Assembly (NCBI RefSeq): GCF_016464625.1
Contig: NZ_JAEAGO010000002.1
Coordinates: 434,001 to 498,000 of the forward strand
DNA length: 64,000 nucleotides
Source: Penaeicola halotolerans
Lineage (GTDB): Bacteria; Bacteroidota; Bacteroidia; Cytophagales; Cyclobacteriaceae
Direction: 5' to 3'
Shown: in pieces, positions 1 to 8,438 of the stretch
Layout: every line of letters starts with the position of its first letter
How positions within the stretch are numbered: position 1 is the stretch's first letter
Notes under the pieces: model-generated
Told to the model about the DNA's origin: nothing
What the model saw: the letters and a program-made list of their open reading frames with translations, nothing else
Databases searched by the model: none
Program-made: the position numbers and the translations under genes

Positions 1-2958
1 CAGCAGCTTTCGTGGAATTACCTAGATGAGGATTTCAAGAACCTGCTTGACCTGCACCATGTCGTATTAGATAAGGTGCCATATCTTCTATTTGTGGCTT
101 TTCACGAAGGCAAAGCCGTTCTAGAGATCAATACCTCAAAGGTGACCCTACTTCGCTTTTTGATCAAAGACACTAAGCTATCAAACATAGGAAGCAGTCG
201 ACTTCTGGCAGGTAAGCTGGTAGAAATCAATGATGACTTAGAGTCAAGCCTCTCAGACATGTCGCCAGTCAAAATGCTCCTCTCACAGCAGCTTGTGGGT
301 GTAGGAGTTTTTTCTTTTAAAGAGGCTTTTCAGCATGACGATACAGATACGCTGAGACTGAAGCTACGACAGGCAGTCCCACAAATGAGACTTACTCGCT
401 GCAATGATGTTTTTGCAAGACAATACGCTACTTCAAAAGATCGATTAGCAGACCGAGAGCTATTAGCATTTTTTGATGGGGATTTAGAAGCAGCGCTTTA
501 TGATATTGCTATCGTGATCGAAAGAGATCAGCATACGATCATTTCCCATGAGACGCGCCTAGATGGCTCCAAGATGATTGTTGAGGGTAATTATTTTACC
601 CTTTATGACAAAAATCACTGGGTCAAAGGAGTCTTAGTTTTGCAAAAGGACATCACAGACAAAGAAAAGGCTTTTGAAGAGCTCATGGGCGCTGAGCGAC
701 TCAGTGAGTTGATCAAAAGAAAAACAGGCCAAATATTTTTTGATTTCAATGCTGTCAATAGGACGATACATTTCAGTGGAGCTTTTGAAGATGTGACAGG
801 CTACTCTTTAGAGAAGTATGGCTATATCAATGTCGATAAGGTCAATAAACTCGTGCACAAAGACGACTTTGAGTACTTAGCCGGCATGTTTAAACAAGCT
901 ATTGAGAAAAAGGAAAATCTCAAAGTGAAGTTTCGTGTGTGGAATAAGACAGGTGGAGTCGTTTTCGTGGAGGCATCTGGCATCACATATACAGATGAAG
1001 CTGACTGTACGCTCATGGTCGGAGTGATCAAAAATATCACCCAAGAGATCAATTTCGAAGAGGAAATCAAACGCAGCGAGGTACGCTATAGACAGATATT
1101 TGAGTCTTCTCCATTGGGGATTTTCCAGTTTGATAGACATGGTGAGATCACGGATTTTAATGCCCGTTTCGTAGAGGTACTTGGCAGCCAAGCGGATAAG
1201 TTGACATCCTTTAATATGCTAGAAAGCGTAAAGAATGAAGGTGTGATCAAAGCCATCAAAGAAGCGCTTGAGGATAAGAAGGGTTTTTACGAAGGAGAAT
1301 ATAAAGCAGTAACTGGTAAAAATACTGCCATCATCAGGCTTCATACACACAAGCTTTCGGGCTTTGATCTCTACATCGGTATCGTAGAGGATATCAGTGA
1401 GAAAAAAGTTGCGCTTAAAAATCTCGAAGTGATCTCGAAAGTCACGGCTAGTCTGACTGGAGATACCTTTTTCAATACGTTGGTAGAGCAGCTTACTACG
1501 CATTATAAGATGCGCTATGCTTTCATCGGAGAACTATCAGAAAATCAGCGACAGGTACACATGTTAGCTTGCTCTAAGGATGGTAAGTTAGAAAAGCCTT
1601 TTGACTATGAACTAGCGCATACACCATGTGAGGATGTGCTGGAGTTAGAGATCTGTCATATCTTGGAAAAAGTGCAAGCTAGCTATCCTAAGGATCAGTT
1701 GCTGGTGGACATGAATATAGAGGCCTACATCGGAGCAGTGATCAGTGGTGCTCATGGAGAGCCTATTGGTATCCTTGTCATGATGCATGATGAACCGATG
1801 CCTGATCGCTATAATGTCAGAGAGACGCTCAAAATATTTGCTGATAGGGCTGGTGCAGAGATCCAAAGAAAGCGCGCTAACCAACAAATAGCGGAAAGTG
1901 AAACACTCTACAGAGCGATAGCAGAAAACTTCCCTAAAGGGACAGTGGATGTCCTAGACACTTCACTGAATTATATCTATACACATGGCTTGGAGTATAA
2001 TGATCTCGACATCAAGCCAGAAGATCTAATCGGCAAACCACACCTGAACAAATACTCTAAAGATGTAGCTGATCGAGCAGAGGAAAATCTCCGCAAGGTA
2101 CTCTTAGGCGAATCCGTGATGTATGAGATCAGCTACTTTGGCAATGACTACCTGAAAAGTGGTGTACCACTCTATGATGCTGATGGACAGATCAACCGTA
2201 TCTTACTTGTCACTCAGAACATCACTGAAAGTAAAATAGCGGAAAGAGAGCGTGAGAAGCTCATCCGAGACCTCACTTTCCAAAATGACGAGCTACAGAA
2301 GTTTGCCTATATCACTTCGCATAATTTGAGATCTCCTGTGGTCAATATTGTGGCTTTACTGTCTATGTATGAAAAGGATAATCCTCAAGCAGAGGATAAT
2401 CAACTCATCATAGAAAAATTGGAAAAATCGGCACATCTACTAGACGCGACATTGCATGATTTGGTGGAGATCGTTTCCCTGAGAAAGGAAAAGGCTGTCA
2501 AGCCAGATGATGTGGATTTTGATGAGCTGGTACAAAACGTCAAGCATAGTATCCAAAAGCAAGTGGATGATGCACAAGCGGTCATAGAGACGGACTTTGC
2601 GGCAGCTCCGATCATTCACTACCCTTATGTGCATCTGGACAATATCCTGCTCAATCTTTTGACAAATGCCATCAAGTACCGTTCGCCTGAGCGCAACTTA
2701 CATGTACAGATCAAGACCGAACGTGCAGATGATTTTATCAAGCTGACCTTTACCGACAATGGCCTAGGGATAGACTTGGAACGCTACAAGGATCGCATTT
2801 TTGGACTTTATCAGCGCTTTCACTCCCATGCAGATGGGAAAGGTTTAGGACTCTATCTGGTGAGAGAGCAAATCCGATCTTTGGATGGTAATATCGAGAT
2901 AGATAGTGAGGTCGATAAAGGAACGACTTTTTACGTTTATCTCAAAGATATTCGCTGA
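1..2958 (+). CDS. Multi-PAS/GAF sensor histidine kinase, 5' end cut by window edge
   Basis: A soluble-looking sensor kinase that would autophosphorylate on histidine and pass the phosphate to a response regulator not found here. The reading frame is open from base 1 with no stop, so the GTG at 76 is not the start and the real start lies upstream. Counting codons from base 1, I see a PAS-like segment at about 120-215, PAS domains at about 240-355 and 361-465, a GAF domain at about 483-625, a further PAS at about 633-745, the H-box FAYITSHNLRSP with the phosphoacceptor His at codon 774 (bases 2320-2322), an N-box NLLTNAIKY near 885, a G1 box DNGLGI and a G2 box GKGLGLYL, ending at 985 with TGA. 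No membrane segment is visible in the part present. The stop abuts tail to tail the stop of the minus-strand DinB gene. The ligand is unknown. Confidence 0.93.
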   Translation, partial: QQLSWNYLDEDFKNLLDLHHVVLDKVPYLLFVAFHEGKAVLEINTSKVTLLRFLIKDTKLSNIGSSRLLAGKLVEINDDLESSLSDMSPVKMLLSQQLVGVGVFSFKEAFQHDDTDTLRLKLRQAVPQMRLTRCNDVFARQYATSKDRLADRELLAFFDGDLEAALYDIAIVIERDQHTIISHETRLDGSKMIVEGNYFTLYDKNHWVKGVLVLQKDITDKEKAFEELMGAERLSELIKRKTGQIFFDFNAVNRTIHFSGAFEDVTGYSLEKYGYINVDKVNKLVHKDDFEYLAGMFKQAIEKKENLKVKFRVWNKTGGVVFVEASGITYTDEADCTLMVGVIKNITQEINFEEEIKRSEVRYRQIFESSPLGIFQFDRHGEITDFNARFVEVLGSQADKLTSFNMLESVKNEGVIKAIKEALEDKKGFYEGEYKAVTGKNTAIIRLHTHKLSGFDLYIGIVEDISEKKVALKNLEVISKVTASLTGDTFFNTLVEQLTTHYKMRYAFIGELSENQRQVHMLACSKDGKLEKPFDYELAHTPCEDVLELEICHILEKVQASYPKDQLLVDMNIEAYIGAVISGAHGEPIGILVMMHDEPMPDRYNVRETLKIFADRAGAEIQRKRANQQIAESETLYRAIAENFPKGTVDVLDTSLNYIYTHGLEYNDLDIKPEDLIGKPHLNKYSKDVADRAEENLRKVLLGESVMYEISYFGNDYLKSGVPLYDADGQINRILLVTQNITESKIAEREREKLIRDLTFQNDELQKFAYITSHNLRSPVVNIVALLSMYEKDNPQAEDNQLIIEKLEKSAHLLDATLHDLVEIVSLRKEKAVKPDDVDFDELVQNVKHSIQKQVDDAQAVIETDFAAAPIIHYPYVHLDNILLNLLTNAIKYRSPERNLHVQIKTERADDFIKLTFTDNGLGIDLERYKDRIFGLYQRFHSHADGKGLGLYLVREQIRSLDGNIEIDSEVDKGTTFYVYLKDIR

Positions 2959-3477
2959 TCACCAACCTACATAATTGGGAGGCGTGATGCCCTCTGCTCT
3001 GAGGTAAATAATGAGTTGCCCCCTGTGATGCGCTACGTGATCATTCATCAGTGCCAGAATCTGCCTCTTGGTCAGATCCCCTGCAAAAAACGATACCGTC
3101 TCTTCTAGCATTTCAGGAGTGATTTGCTTGACTTGTGCGAGTGCAAAGTCATAAGCCATCTCGGTCAGTTTGACGAGTTCGGCTTTGGTATAGGTGCTTT
3201 GTTTGAGATCTCCAGTAAACTCTTGTCCTTTGATGATATAGGTACTGCTCAGCCAGACCATATTCTGGGCGATGTGCTGTATCTGACGCTCAAAGGTCAT
3301 GACACCTTCTACTGGCTTGCCAGTGAGCAGAGCTTCGGGAGTAGCTTCTATGATTGTTAATGTGTAGGCTTTAGAGTTAAGCCACTTTTTTTCAAATTCT
3401 GAGATCACATCTTGGCTTTTGGCTTGGTATCCAAAGCACAAGAGAAAAAGGAATAATAGGTTTTTCATTTTAGTCAA
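2959..3477 (-). CDS. Secreted DinB-family protein
   Basis: 172-residue protein with a short hydrophobic signal peptide (MKNLLFLFLLCFGYQAKSQ region), so exported to the periplasm. The mature part has the four-helix DinB/YfiT-like pattern: a first-helix His in QHIAQNMVW and a late NDHVAHHRGQ motif, the histidines that bind a divalent metal in this superfamily. Family members include thiol-dependent transferases and many proteins of unknown role, so only a putative metal-binding function is supported. The start at 3477 lies 8 bases inside the upstream DUF6702 gene, which points to one translationally coupled mRNA; a second Met three codons later (3468) would also give a good signal peptide. No substrate can be named. 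Confidence 0.85.
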   Translation of the reverse strand: MTKMKNLLFLFLLCFGYQAKSQDVISEFEKKWLNSKAYTLTIIEATPEALLTGKPVEGVMTFERQIQHIAQNMVWLSSTYIIKGQEFTGDLKQSTYTKAELVKLTEMAYDFALAQVKQITPEMLEETVSFFAGDLTKRQILALMNDHVAHHRGQLIIYLRAEGITPPNYVGW

Positions 3478-3961
3478 ATTTCAAGGTGCCTTTTCGGCTT
3501 GCGGGATGGAGGAGCAGGCTTTTGATCTTTCCATTGAGGTCAAAGTTGATCACATTCTGCTGCTCTTCGAAGTCATCTAGCAGGATTTCATTTCTGACAT
3601 TTACTTCCTTAGGAGTATTGGTACGATTACTTTCTAGGTACACCCAGACAGCGTCTTCTTCTACTTCATAGCCAAGATAGTTCATGTTGAGGCTAGTGCC
3701 ATTGACACTGATGCTTACTTTATCCGCTAGGTATTTTTTGATCAAAAGGTTGAGCGTCTCAGGATTTTCGGGCTTTAGGATATTGACTTTTTGCTGGTAG
3801 GCATTATCTAGGCCTTTCTCGAGGTCGTCCCAAAAGATCTTTTGTGTCATCTCTACTTTTTGGCTGGTAGGATTATATCTCAAGTCACACAAACTGATGT
3901 AGAAAGGATGAAGGGTCACCATCCAACCCCATAAAAGTACCGATATATAAGCGAGAGGCAT
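3470..3961 (-). CDS. DUF6702 family protein
   Basis: 163 residues with an N-terminal hydrophobic segment (MPLAYISVLLWGWMVTLHPFYIS) followed by a mainly beta domain. The HPFY motif directly after the hydrophobic stretch and the WDDLEKGLDN segment match my memory of the Bacteroidota family DUF6702, whose function is not known. It is the first gene of a two-gene minus-strand unit with the DinB gene (8-base overlap) and is divergent from HupE/UreJ and an M1 peptidase; I recall DUF6702, HupE/UreJ and M1 genes as frequent neighbours in this phylum, which suggests a shared envelope or metal-related job. That link is inference. Confidence 0.8.
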   Translation of the reverse strand: MPLAYISVLLWGWMVTLHPFYISLCDLRYNPTSQKVEMTQKIFWDDLEKGLDNAYQQKVNILKPENPETLNLLIKKYLADKVSISVNGTSLNMNYLGYEVEEDAVWVYLESNRTNTPKEVNVRNEILLDDFEEQQNVINFDLNGKIKSLLLHPASRKGTLKFD

Positions 3962-4063
3962 TTGAGATCAATTTTGCTTAGAGTTTGCAAATTATGCATT
4001 AATATTACAATCTGGAAACAAATAGGGATGGTCGGTAGTCTTCCCTTTTAATTCAAAAATCAC

Positions 4064-4648
4064 ATGTCGCAGTTTACTTTGTATTTCAAGCTTGGAATGC
4101 AGCATATCTTAGACCTTCAGGGTTACGATCATATTTTGTTTATTGTAGCGCTTTGCGCGGTCTATTTAGTGAGGGATTGGAAAAAAATCCTCATTCTAGT
4201 AACAGCTTTCACCATCGGTCACTCCATCACCCTTGCGATGGCTACTTTCAATGTCATCAAGGTCAATGCAGACTTGATCGAGTTTTTGATTCCTGTGACC
4301 ATCTTTATCACAGCAGCCTTTAATATCGCACGCGCCAAATCTACAGGGGTTTCAGGAAACATTCAGCTCAATTATGGTTTTGCGATCATCTTTGGCTTGA
4401 TACATGGGCTTGGTTTTTCTAACTACTTGAAGAGTCTTTTAGGGAAAAATGCAGACATCGTGCAGCAACTTTTAGCCTTTAATCTAGGCTTAGAATTGGG
4501 TCAACTGCTCATAGTTTCCATATTCCTTGCCTTATCCTTTGTGTTTATTGGTATATTTGGAGTAAACAGGAGGGACTGGAACATGGTTATCTCCTCTGCG
4601 ATAGCAGGTATTTCACTTGTCTTATTATTAGAAGCAAAATATTGGTAA
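4064..4648 (+). CDS. HupE/UreJ family membrane protein
   Basis: 194-residue integral membrane protein with about six hydrophobic helices. It carries the family's early GYDHILFI motif and the mid-protein GLIHGLGFS motif with conserved His and Gly residues. HupE and UreJ relatives are linked to nickel supply for hydrogenase and urease, but no hydrogenase or urease gene is in the window, and Bacteroidota homologues are generally annotated only as HupE/UreJ family. The ATG at 4064 has no clear Shine-Dalgarno, as usual here. The M1 peptidase starts 4 bases after its stop, so both are likely one operon. Metal selectivity cannot be read from the sequence. Confidence 0.88.
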   Translation: MSQFTLYFKLGMQHILDLQGYDHILFIVALCAVYLVRDWKKILILVTAFTIGHSITLAMATFNVIKVNADLIEFLIPVTIFITAAFNIARAKSTGVSGNIQLNYGFAIIFGLIHGLGFSNYLKSLLGKNADIVQQLLAFNLGLELGQLLIVSIFLALSFVFIGIFGVNRRDWNMVISSAIAGISLVLLLEAKYW

Positions 4649-4652
4649 AAAA

Positions 4653-6983
4653 ATGTCTATGAAGAAGCTTTTACTTTCCTTGATGATTTTGGCTTTAGGT
4701 TTTAGTACCTATGCGCAAAATGAACAAAAACATGCATATAAATTTGAGCAGCTCGGTACGATGCTCCGCTCGCCAAACGTGTACCGTACCGCCTCAGGTG
4801 CACCGGGTCATCTCTATTGGCAGCAGAAGGCCGACTACAAGATCAAAGTAGCCCTCGATGATGCCAAGCAGCGCATCACAGGCTCTGAGGTAGTGACTTA
4901 CTACAACAACTCCCCAGATGTCTTGACTTACCTTTGGATCCAATTGGATCAAAACCAAAGAGCTAAGGATACTGATACTTACAAGACACAGCCTAGCAGC
5001 ATCAACCCTCGTATGTCGATGACGCAGCTTCAAAACATCATCTGGCACAACGAGGAGCTTGGCTATCAGATCAAATCTGTCAAAGATGCCACAGGAAAAG
5101 ACCTGCCAGTCGCGATCAACAAGACTATGATGCGCATTGACTTGCCTCAGCCGTTGGCTTCTGGGGAAAAGTTTGAGTTTGCGATCGATTGGGAATTCAA
5201 TATTCACGACAGAGCAGGTTTCATCGGTGGTCGTCCTGGCTACGAGTATTTTGCAGAAGATGGCAACTATCTCTACACGATGGCCGAGTGGTTTCCACGC
5301 ATGGCGGTGTACTCAGACTTTGAAGGCTGGCAAAACCTACAGTTTATCGGCAGAGGTGAGTTTGCCCTTGTCTTTGGTGACTATGAAGTAGAGATCACAG
5401 TACCAGCAGATCATATGGTGGCTTCTACTGGAGAACTACAAAACGCTAAGGAAGTCCTTTCTGCTACTGAGTTTGACAGATGGACTAAGGCACAGAACAC
5501 TTTTGACAAACCAGTAATCATCCGTACACAAGCGGAAGCTGAGAAACTAGAAAAAGGGAAGGCGAAGGATACTAAGACTTGGAAGTTTAGTGCAGAAAAT
5601 GTTAGAGACTTTGCTTGGACATCTTCTAGAAAATATATCTGGGATGCCATGGCTGTAGAGCTAGCAGGCAAGAAAGTAATGGCGATGTCCTACTATGCCA
5701 AGGAAGCCAATCCACTGTATGAGACTTTTTCTACACGTGTAGTAGCGCATACTTTGAAGACATACTCGAAGTTTACCTTTGACTATCCATATCCAGTAGC
5801 CATCTCTGTGGAGGCTTCAAATGGTATGGAATACCCAATGATCTGCTTCAACTATGGTCGTCCTGAGAAGGATGGTACCTACTCTGAGGCCACTAAAAAC
5901 GGTATGATAGGAGTAATCATCCACGAAGTTGGACACAACTTCTTCCCGATGATCGTCAACTCTGATGAGCGTCAGTGGACTTGGATGGATGAGGGCTTGA
6001 ATACTTTCCTACAGTTCTTAACAGAGCGTGAATGGGATGCTGATTTTCCATCAAGAAGAGGTCCTGCGGATAAGATAGTCCCTTATATGAGGTCTAGTAA
6101 AAACTTGCTGGAGCCTATCATGACTAATTCTGAAAACATCATTCAGTTTGGGCCAAATGCCTATGCGAAGCCAGCCACAGCGCTCAATATCTTGAGAGAG
6201 ACTGTGATGGGTCGTGAGCTATTTGATTATGCTTTCAAAGAGTACAGCAAGCGTTGGATGTTTAAGCATCCGACTCCGGATGATTTCTTCCGTACGATGG
6301 AAGATGCCTCGGCAGTTGACCTTGATTGGTTCTGGAGAGGTTGGTTCTTTAGCACAGATGCGGTTGATATCTCTCTAGCAGATGTGAAGTGGTATAAGCT
6401 AGATAATAGAACGCCTAAGCAGAAAAAAGATGCTGCCAGAGCAGCAGCGGAAGCAGATGATAACTATATCTCTAAGATCCGTAACAAGGAAGCGATTCCT
6501 CAGACCTATGTCGATCAGAATCCTGCAGCTAGAGACTTCTACAATACCTATGATGCCTTTGCAGTCACTCCAGATGATGAGCAAGCTTATCAGCGATTTA
6601 TGAGCTCTCTTTCTGCTGATGAAAAAGCCTTGCTTAATAGTGGTATGAACTTCTACGAGATCACTTTTGACAATATCGGTGGACTAGTGATGCCATTGAT
6701 CTTAGAGTTTACCTATGCTGATGGTACTACTGAAGTAGAGCATATCCCAGCACAGATCTGGAGATACAATGAAGAGCAAGTGACACGTGTTTTCCCTAAG
6801 ATGAAGGAAGTCACTGCGATCAGACTGGATCCATACAGAGAGACGGCTGATATCGATGAAGCCAACAACTATTGGCCAAGACAGTTTGTCCCATCTAGAT
6901 TTGACATGTTTAAGCAGCAGCAAGGTGCAAGGGGTGCTTCTACAGGAGGCAATCCAATGCAGCGTGCCAAGCAGAAGAAATAA
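4653..6983 (+). CDS. M1 family metallopeptidase, exported
   Basis: 776-residue zinc aminopeptidase-like protein with a signal peptide ending near TYAQ. The zinc motif HEVGH is at residues 424-428 and the third zinc ligand Glu is at 447 (MDEGLN), the HExxH-x18-E spacing of clan MA. The exopeptidase substrate motif is NGMEYPM rather than the classical GAMEN, a variant common in Bacteroidota homologues. A beta-sandwich N-terminal domain precedes the catalytic domain; the last ~180 residues are rich in charged residues and end in a basic tail. Start chosen at 4653; a Met two codons later would also serve. It follows HupE/UreJ by 4 bases, and an intrinsic terminator lies 25 bases after the stop. 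Likely role is periplasmic or surface peptide trimming. Confidence 0.93.
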   Translation: MSMKKLLLSLMILALGFSTYAQNEQKHAYKFEQLGTMLRSPNVYRTASGAPGHLYWQQKADYKIKVALDDAKQRITGSEVVTYYNNSPDVLTYLWIQLDQNQRAKDTDTYKTQPSSINPRMSMTQLQNIIWHNEELGYQIKSVKDATGKDLPVAINKTMMRIDLPQPLASGEKFEFAIDWEFNIHDRAGFIGGRPGYEYFAEDGNYLYTMAEWFPRMAVYSDFEGWQNLQFIGRGEFALVFGDYEVEITVPADHMVASTGELQNAKEVLSATEFDRWTKAQNTFDKPVIIRTQAEAEKLEKGKAKDTKTWKFSAENVRDFAWTSSRKYIWDAMAVELAGKKVMAMSYYAKEANPLYETFSTRVVAHTLKTYSKFTFDYPYPVAISVEASNGMEYPMICFNYGRPEKDGTYSEATKNGMIGVIIHEVGHNFFPMIVNSDERQWTWMDEGLNTFLQFLTEREWDADFPSRRGPADKIVPYMRSSKNLLEPIMTNSENIIQFGPNAYAKPATALNILRETVMGRELFDYAFKEYSKRWMFKHPTPDDFFRTMEDASAVDLDWFWRGWFFSTDAVDISLADVKWYKLDNRTPKQKKDAARAAAEADDNYISKIRNKEAIPQTYVDQNPAARDFYNTYDAFAVTPDDEQAYQRFMSSLSADEKALLNSGMNFYEITFDNIGGLVMPLILEFTYADGTTEVEHIPAQIWRYNEEQVTRVFPKMKEVTAIRLDPYRETADIDEANNYWPRQFVPSRFDMFKQQQGARGASTGGNPMQRAKQKK

Positions 6984-7007
6984 GATTTAGTAAATACACT
7001 ACAGCAA

Positions 7008-7036
7008 AGCAACCTCAGCGATGGGGTTGCTTTTTT
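7008..7036 (+). terminator. Intrinsic terminator after M1 peptidase
   Basis: Stem AGCAACC (7008-7014) with GGTTGCT (7025-7031) and a run of six T. It closes the HupE/UreJ-M1 operon. Confidence 0.85.
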
Positions 7037-7093
7037 GTTGGCGCTTAGAGTCGCACTATCAAGTCAGGTAGATCTAATAAGGAGCTTCCTAGC

Positions 7094-7162
7094 TATACCC
7101 CTTGTATCCCTAAGGATATCTCAGGAGTGTACGGCTAAAATACGGCTATGATACGGCTATAA
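7094..7162. repeat. 11-bp-phased tandem repeat in the 7037-7385 gene-free stretch
   Basis: Three consecutive 11-base units begin TACGGCTA (7130, 7141, 7152). In the same 11-base phase, looser units lie upstream from 7094 (TATACCCCTTG, TATCCCTAAGG, ATATCTCAGGA). A period of 11 puts each unit on nearly the same helical face, as expected for cooperative protein binding, although a drifting satellite is equally possible. The unit resembles the arrays at 15510-15575 and 25200-25265 in its central GG and its TA, but the match is weak. The rest of the 7037-7385 stretch holds no convincing ORF; base composition becomes clearly A+T-richer from about 7200, probably the left border of the inserted operon. 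Confidence 0.7.
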
Positions 7163-7314
7163 AGTGGGAAATACCGATGTCAGTTTGTGTCAGAAAGGAG
7201 GTGTTGGATATCAGATTAATTACTAAAAAGTTAGAATTTCATAAAATTGAAGGATATGCTAGACAAGGTTTTTTTACTTGCTCAAAATTAGTGCTATATT
7301 CGATAGTTAAATTA

Positions 7315-7347
7315 TTTTCTTGAAATTGTGGTTTTGTTACAAGAAAA
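7315..7347. promoter_or_regulatory. Inverted repeat upstream of the methyltransferase operon
   Basis: TTTTCTTG (7315-7322) and CAAGAAAA (7340-7347) form perfect 8-base arms around 17 bases, 39 bases before the methyltransferase ATG. It is placed like an operator, but no regulator gene of the C-protein type is adjacent. No good TAnnTTTG box was found here. Confidence 0.35.
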
Positions 7348-7385
7348 TTATAACGAAATTCATATAGTCTTTAATTATTTGCTTT

Positions 7386-8438
7386 ATGTTAAAAGCTGTT
7401 GATTTTTTTTGTTCTGGGGGCGGCATGAGTTTTGGAATGCAAGAGGCAGGTATACAGCTGATTGCAGGAATTGATTCGGACTTATCTTGTAAAGAAACTT
7501 ATGAAGCAAATATAACGGGAGCCCAGTTTATCCATGCCGATGTGACAGCTTTAAAGGAGGAAGAGCTAGAAAGTAAGCTTGGCTTAAAAAGAAATGATGA
7601 TGAATTAATTTTAATTGGTTGTAGTCCTTGTCAATTCTGGAGTATAATCAATACAGATAAAACAAAGTCATCTAAATCGAAAAATCTCTTGATAGAGTTT
7701 AAACGCTTCGTTACATATTTTCTGCCAGGATATGTTGTTGTTGAAAATGTACCAGGTGTTTTAAGAAGAAAAGAAGAGAGTGGCTTAAACGAATTTATTG
7801 AGTGGTTAATAGGCAATGGATATAAAAAACCTCATTTTAAAGTTCATAACGTCAATGATTTTGGTGTTCCTCAAAGCAGGAAAAGATTTACTTTAATAGC
7901 GACACGTATCTCACCCAATGAAATTATACCAGAAGAGTTGAAAGATAGAAAAGCTATTGTAAGGGATGTTTTGGGAGAAAAAAACGGTTTCCCCAAAATA
8001 GATGCAGGTCATAGGGATAGTTCCGATTTTCTCCATACAGTTCCAAGCTTAAGTGATATTAATAAAAGAAGATTAAAAAAAGTACTTAAAGACGGAGGAA
8101 ATAGGCTAGGGTTTGCAAATGAACCTGAATTACAATTAAAATGCTTTATAGGTCGTGATCAATCTTTTAAAGACACATTTGGTAGGCTTTGGTGGGACAG
8201 GCCTTCTCCTACAATTACCACAAAATTTTTCAGTATATCTAATGGCAGATTTGTTCATCCAGAAGAAGACAGGGCTTTATCGATTAGAGAAGGTGCTACA
8301 CTACAGTCATTTCCTTTGTATTATAAATTCAAGGGTAAAAGTGTGGCCAACATCGCAAGGATGATTGGAAACGCAGTCCCACCAAAATATGCAACTGCAA
8401 TCGGTAAGGCAATAATTAAAAATCATTCAAATGGCTAA
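7386..8438 (+). CDS. DNA (cytosine-5-)-methyltransferase
   Basis: 350-residue C5-methyltransferase with all main motifs. Motif I is FCSGGGMSFG at the N-terminus (SAM binding); motif IV is GCSPCQFW with catalytic Cys82; motif VI is ENVPG from Glu120; motif VIII is QSRKR at 163-167; motif IX is the RPSPTITTK segment; motif X is GNAVPP from 328. Motif IV has GCSPCQ where GGPPCQ is usual, a mild variant. The region between motifs VIII and IX, the target-recognition part, is short, and I cannot predict the site. It should methylate cytosine in duplex DNA. No restriction endonuclease follows; the next gene starts 8 bases before its stop and encodes a GHKL ATPase, so the three-gene operon is unlike an ordinary Type II pair. 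Composition is A+T-richer than the flanking core genes, suggesting transfer. Confidence 0.95.
   Translation: MLKAVDFFCSGGGMSFGMQEAGIQLIAGIDSDLSCKETYEANITGAQFIHADVTALKEEELESKLGLKRNDDELILIGCSPCQFWSIINTDKTKSSKSKNLLIEFKRFVTYFLPGYVVVENVPGVLRRKEESGLNEFIEWLIGNGYKKPHFKVHNVNDFGVPQSRKRFTLIATRISPNEIIPEELKDRKAIVRDVLGEKNGFPKIDAGHRDSSDFLHTVPSLSDINKRRLKKVLKDGGNRLGFANEPELQLKCFIGRDQSFKDTFGRLWWDRPSPTITTKFFSISNGRFVHPEEDRALSIREGATLQSFPLYYKFKGKSVANIARMIGNAVPPKYATAIGKAIIKNHSNG

Noticed and set aside
822-3360. Minus- and plus-strand ORFs within the sensor kinase and DinB genes
   Set aside because: They are frame shadows of well-supported coding sequence and show no domain or start signal of their own.
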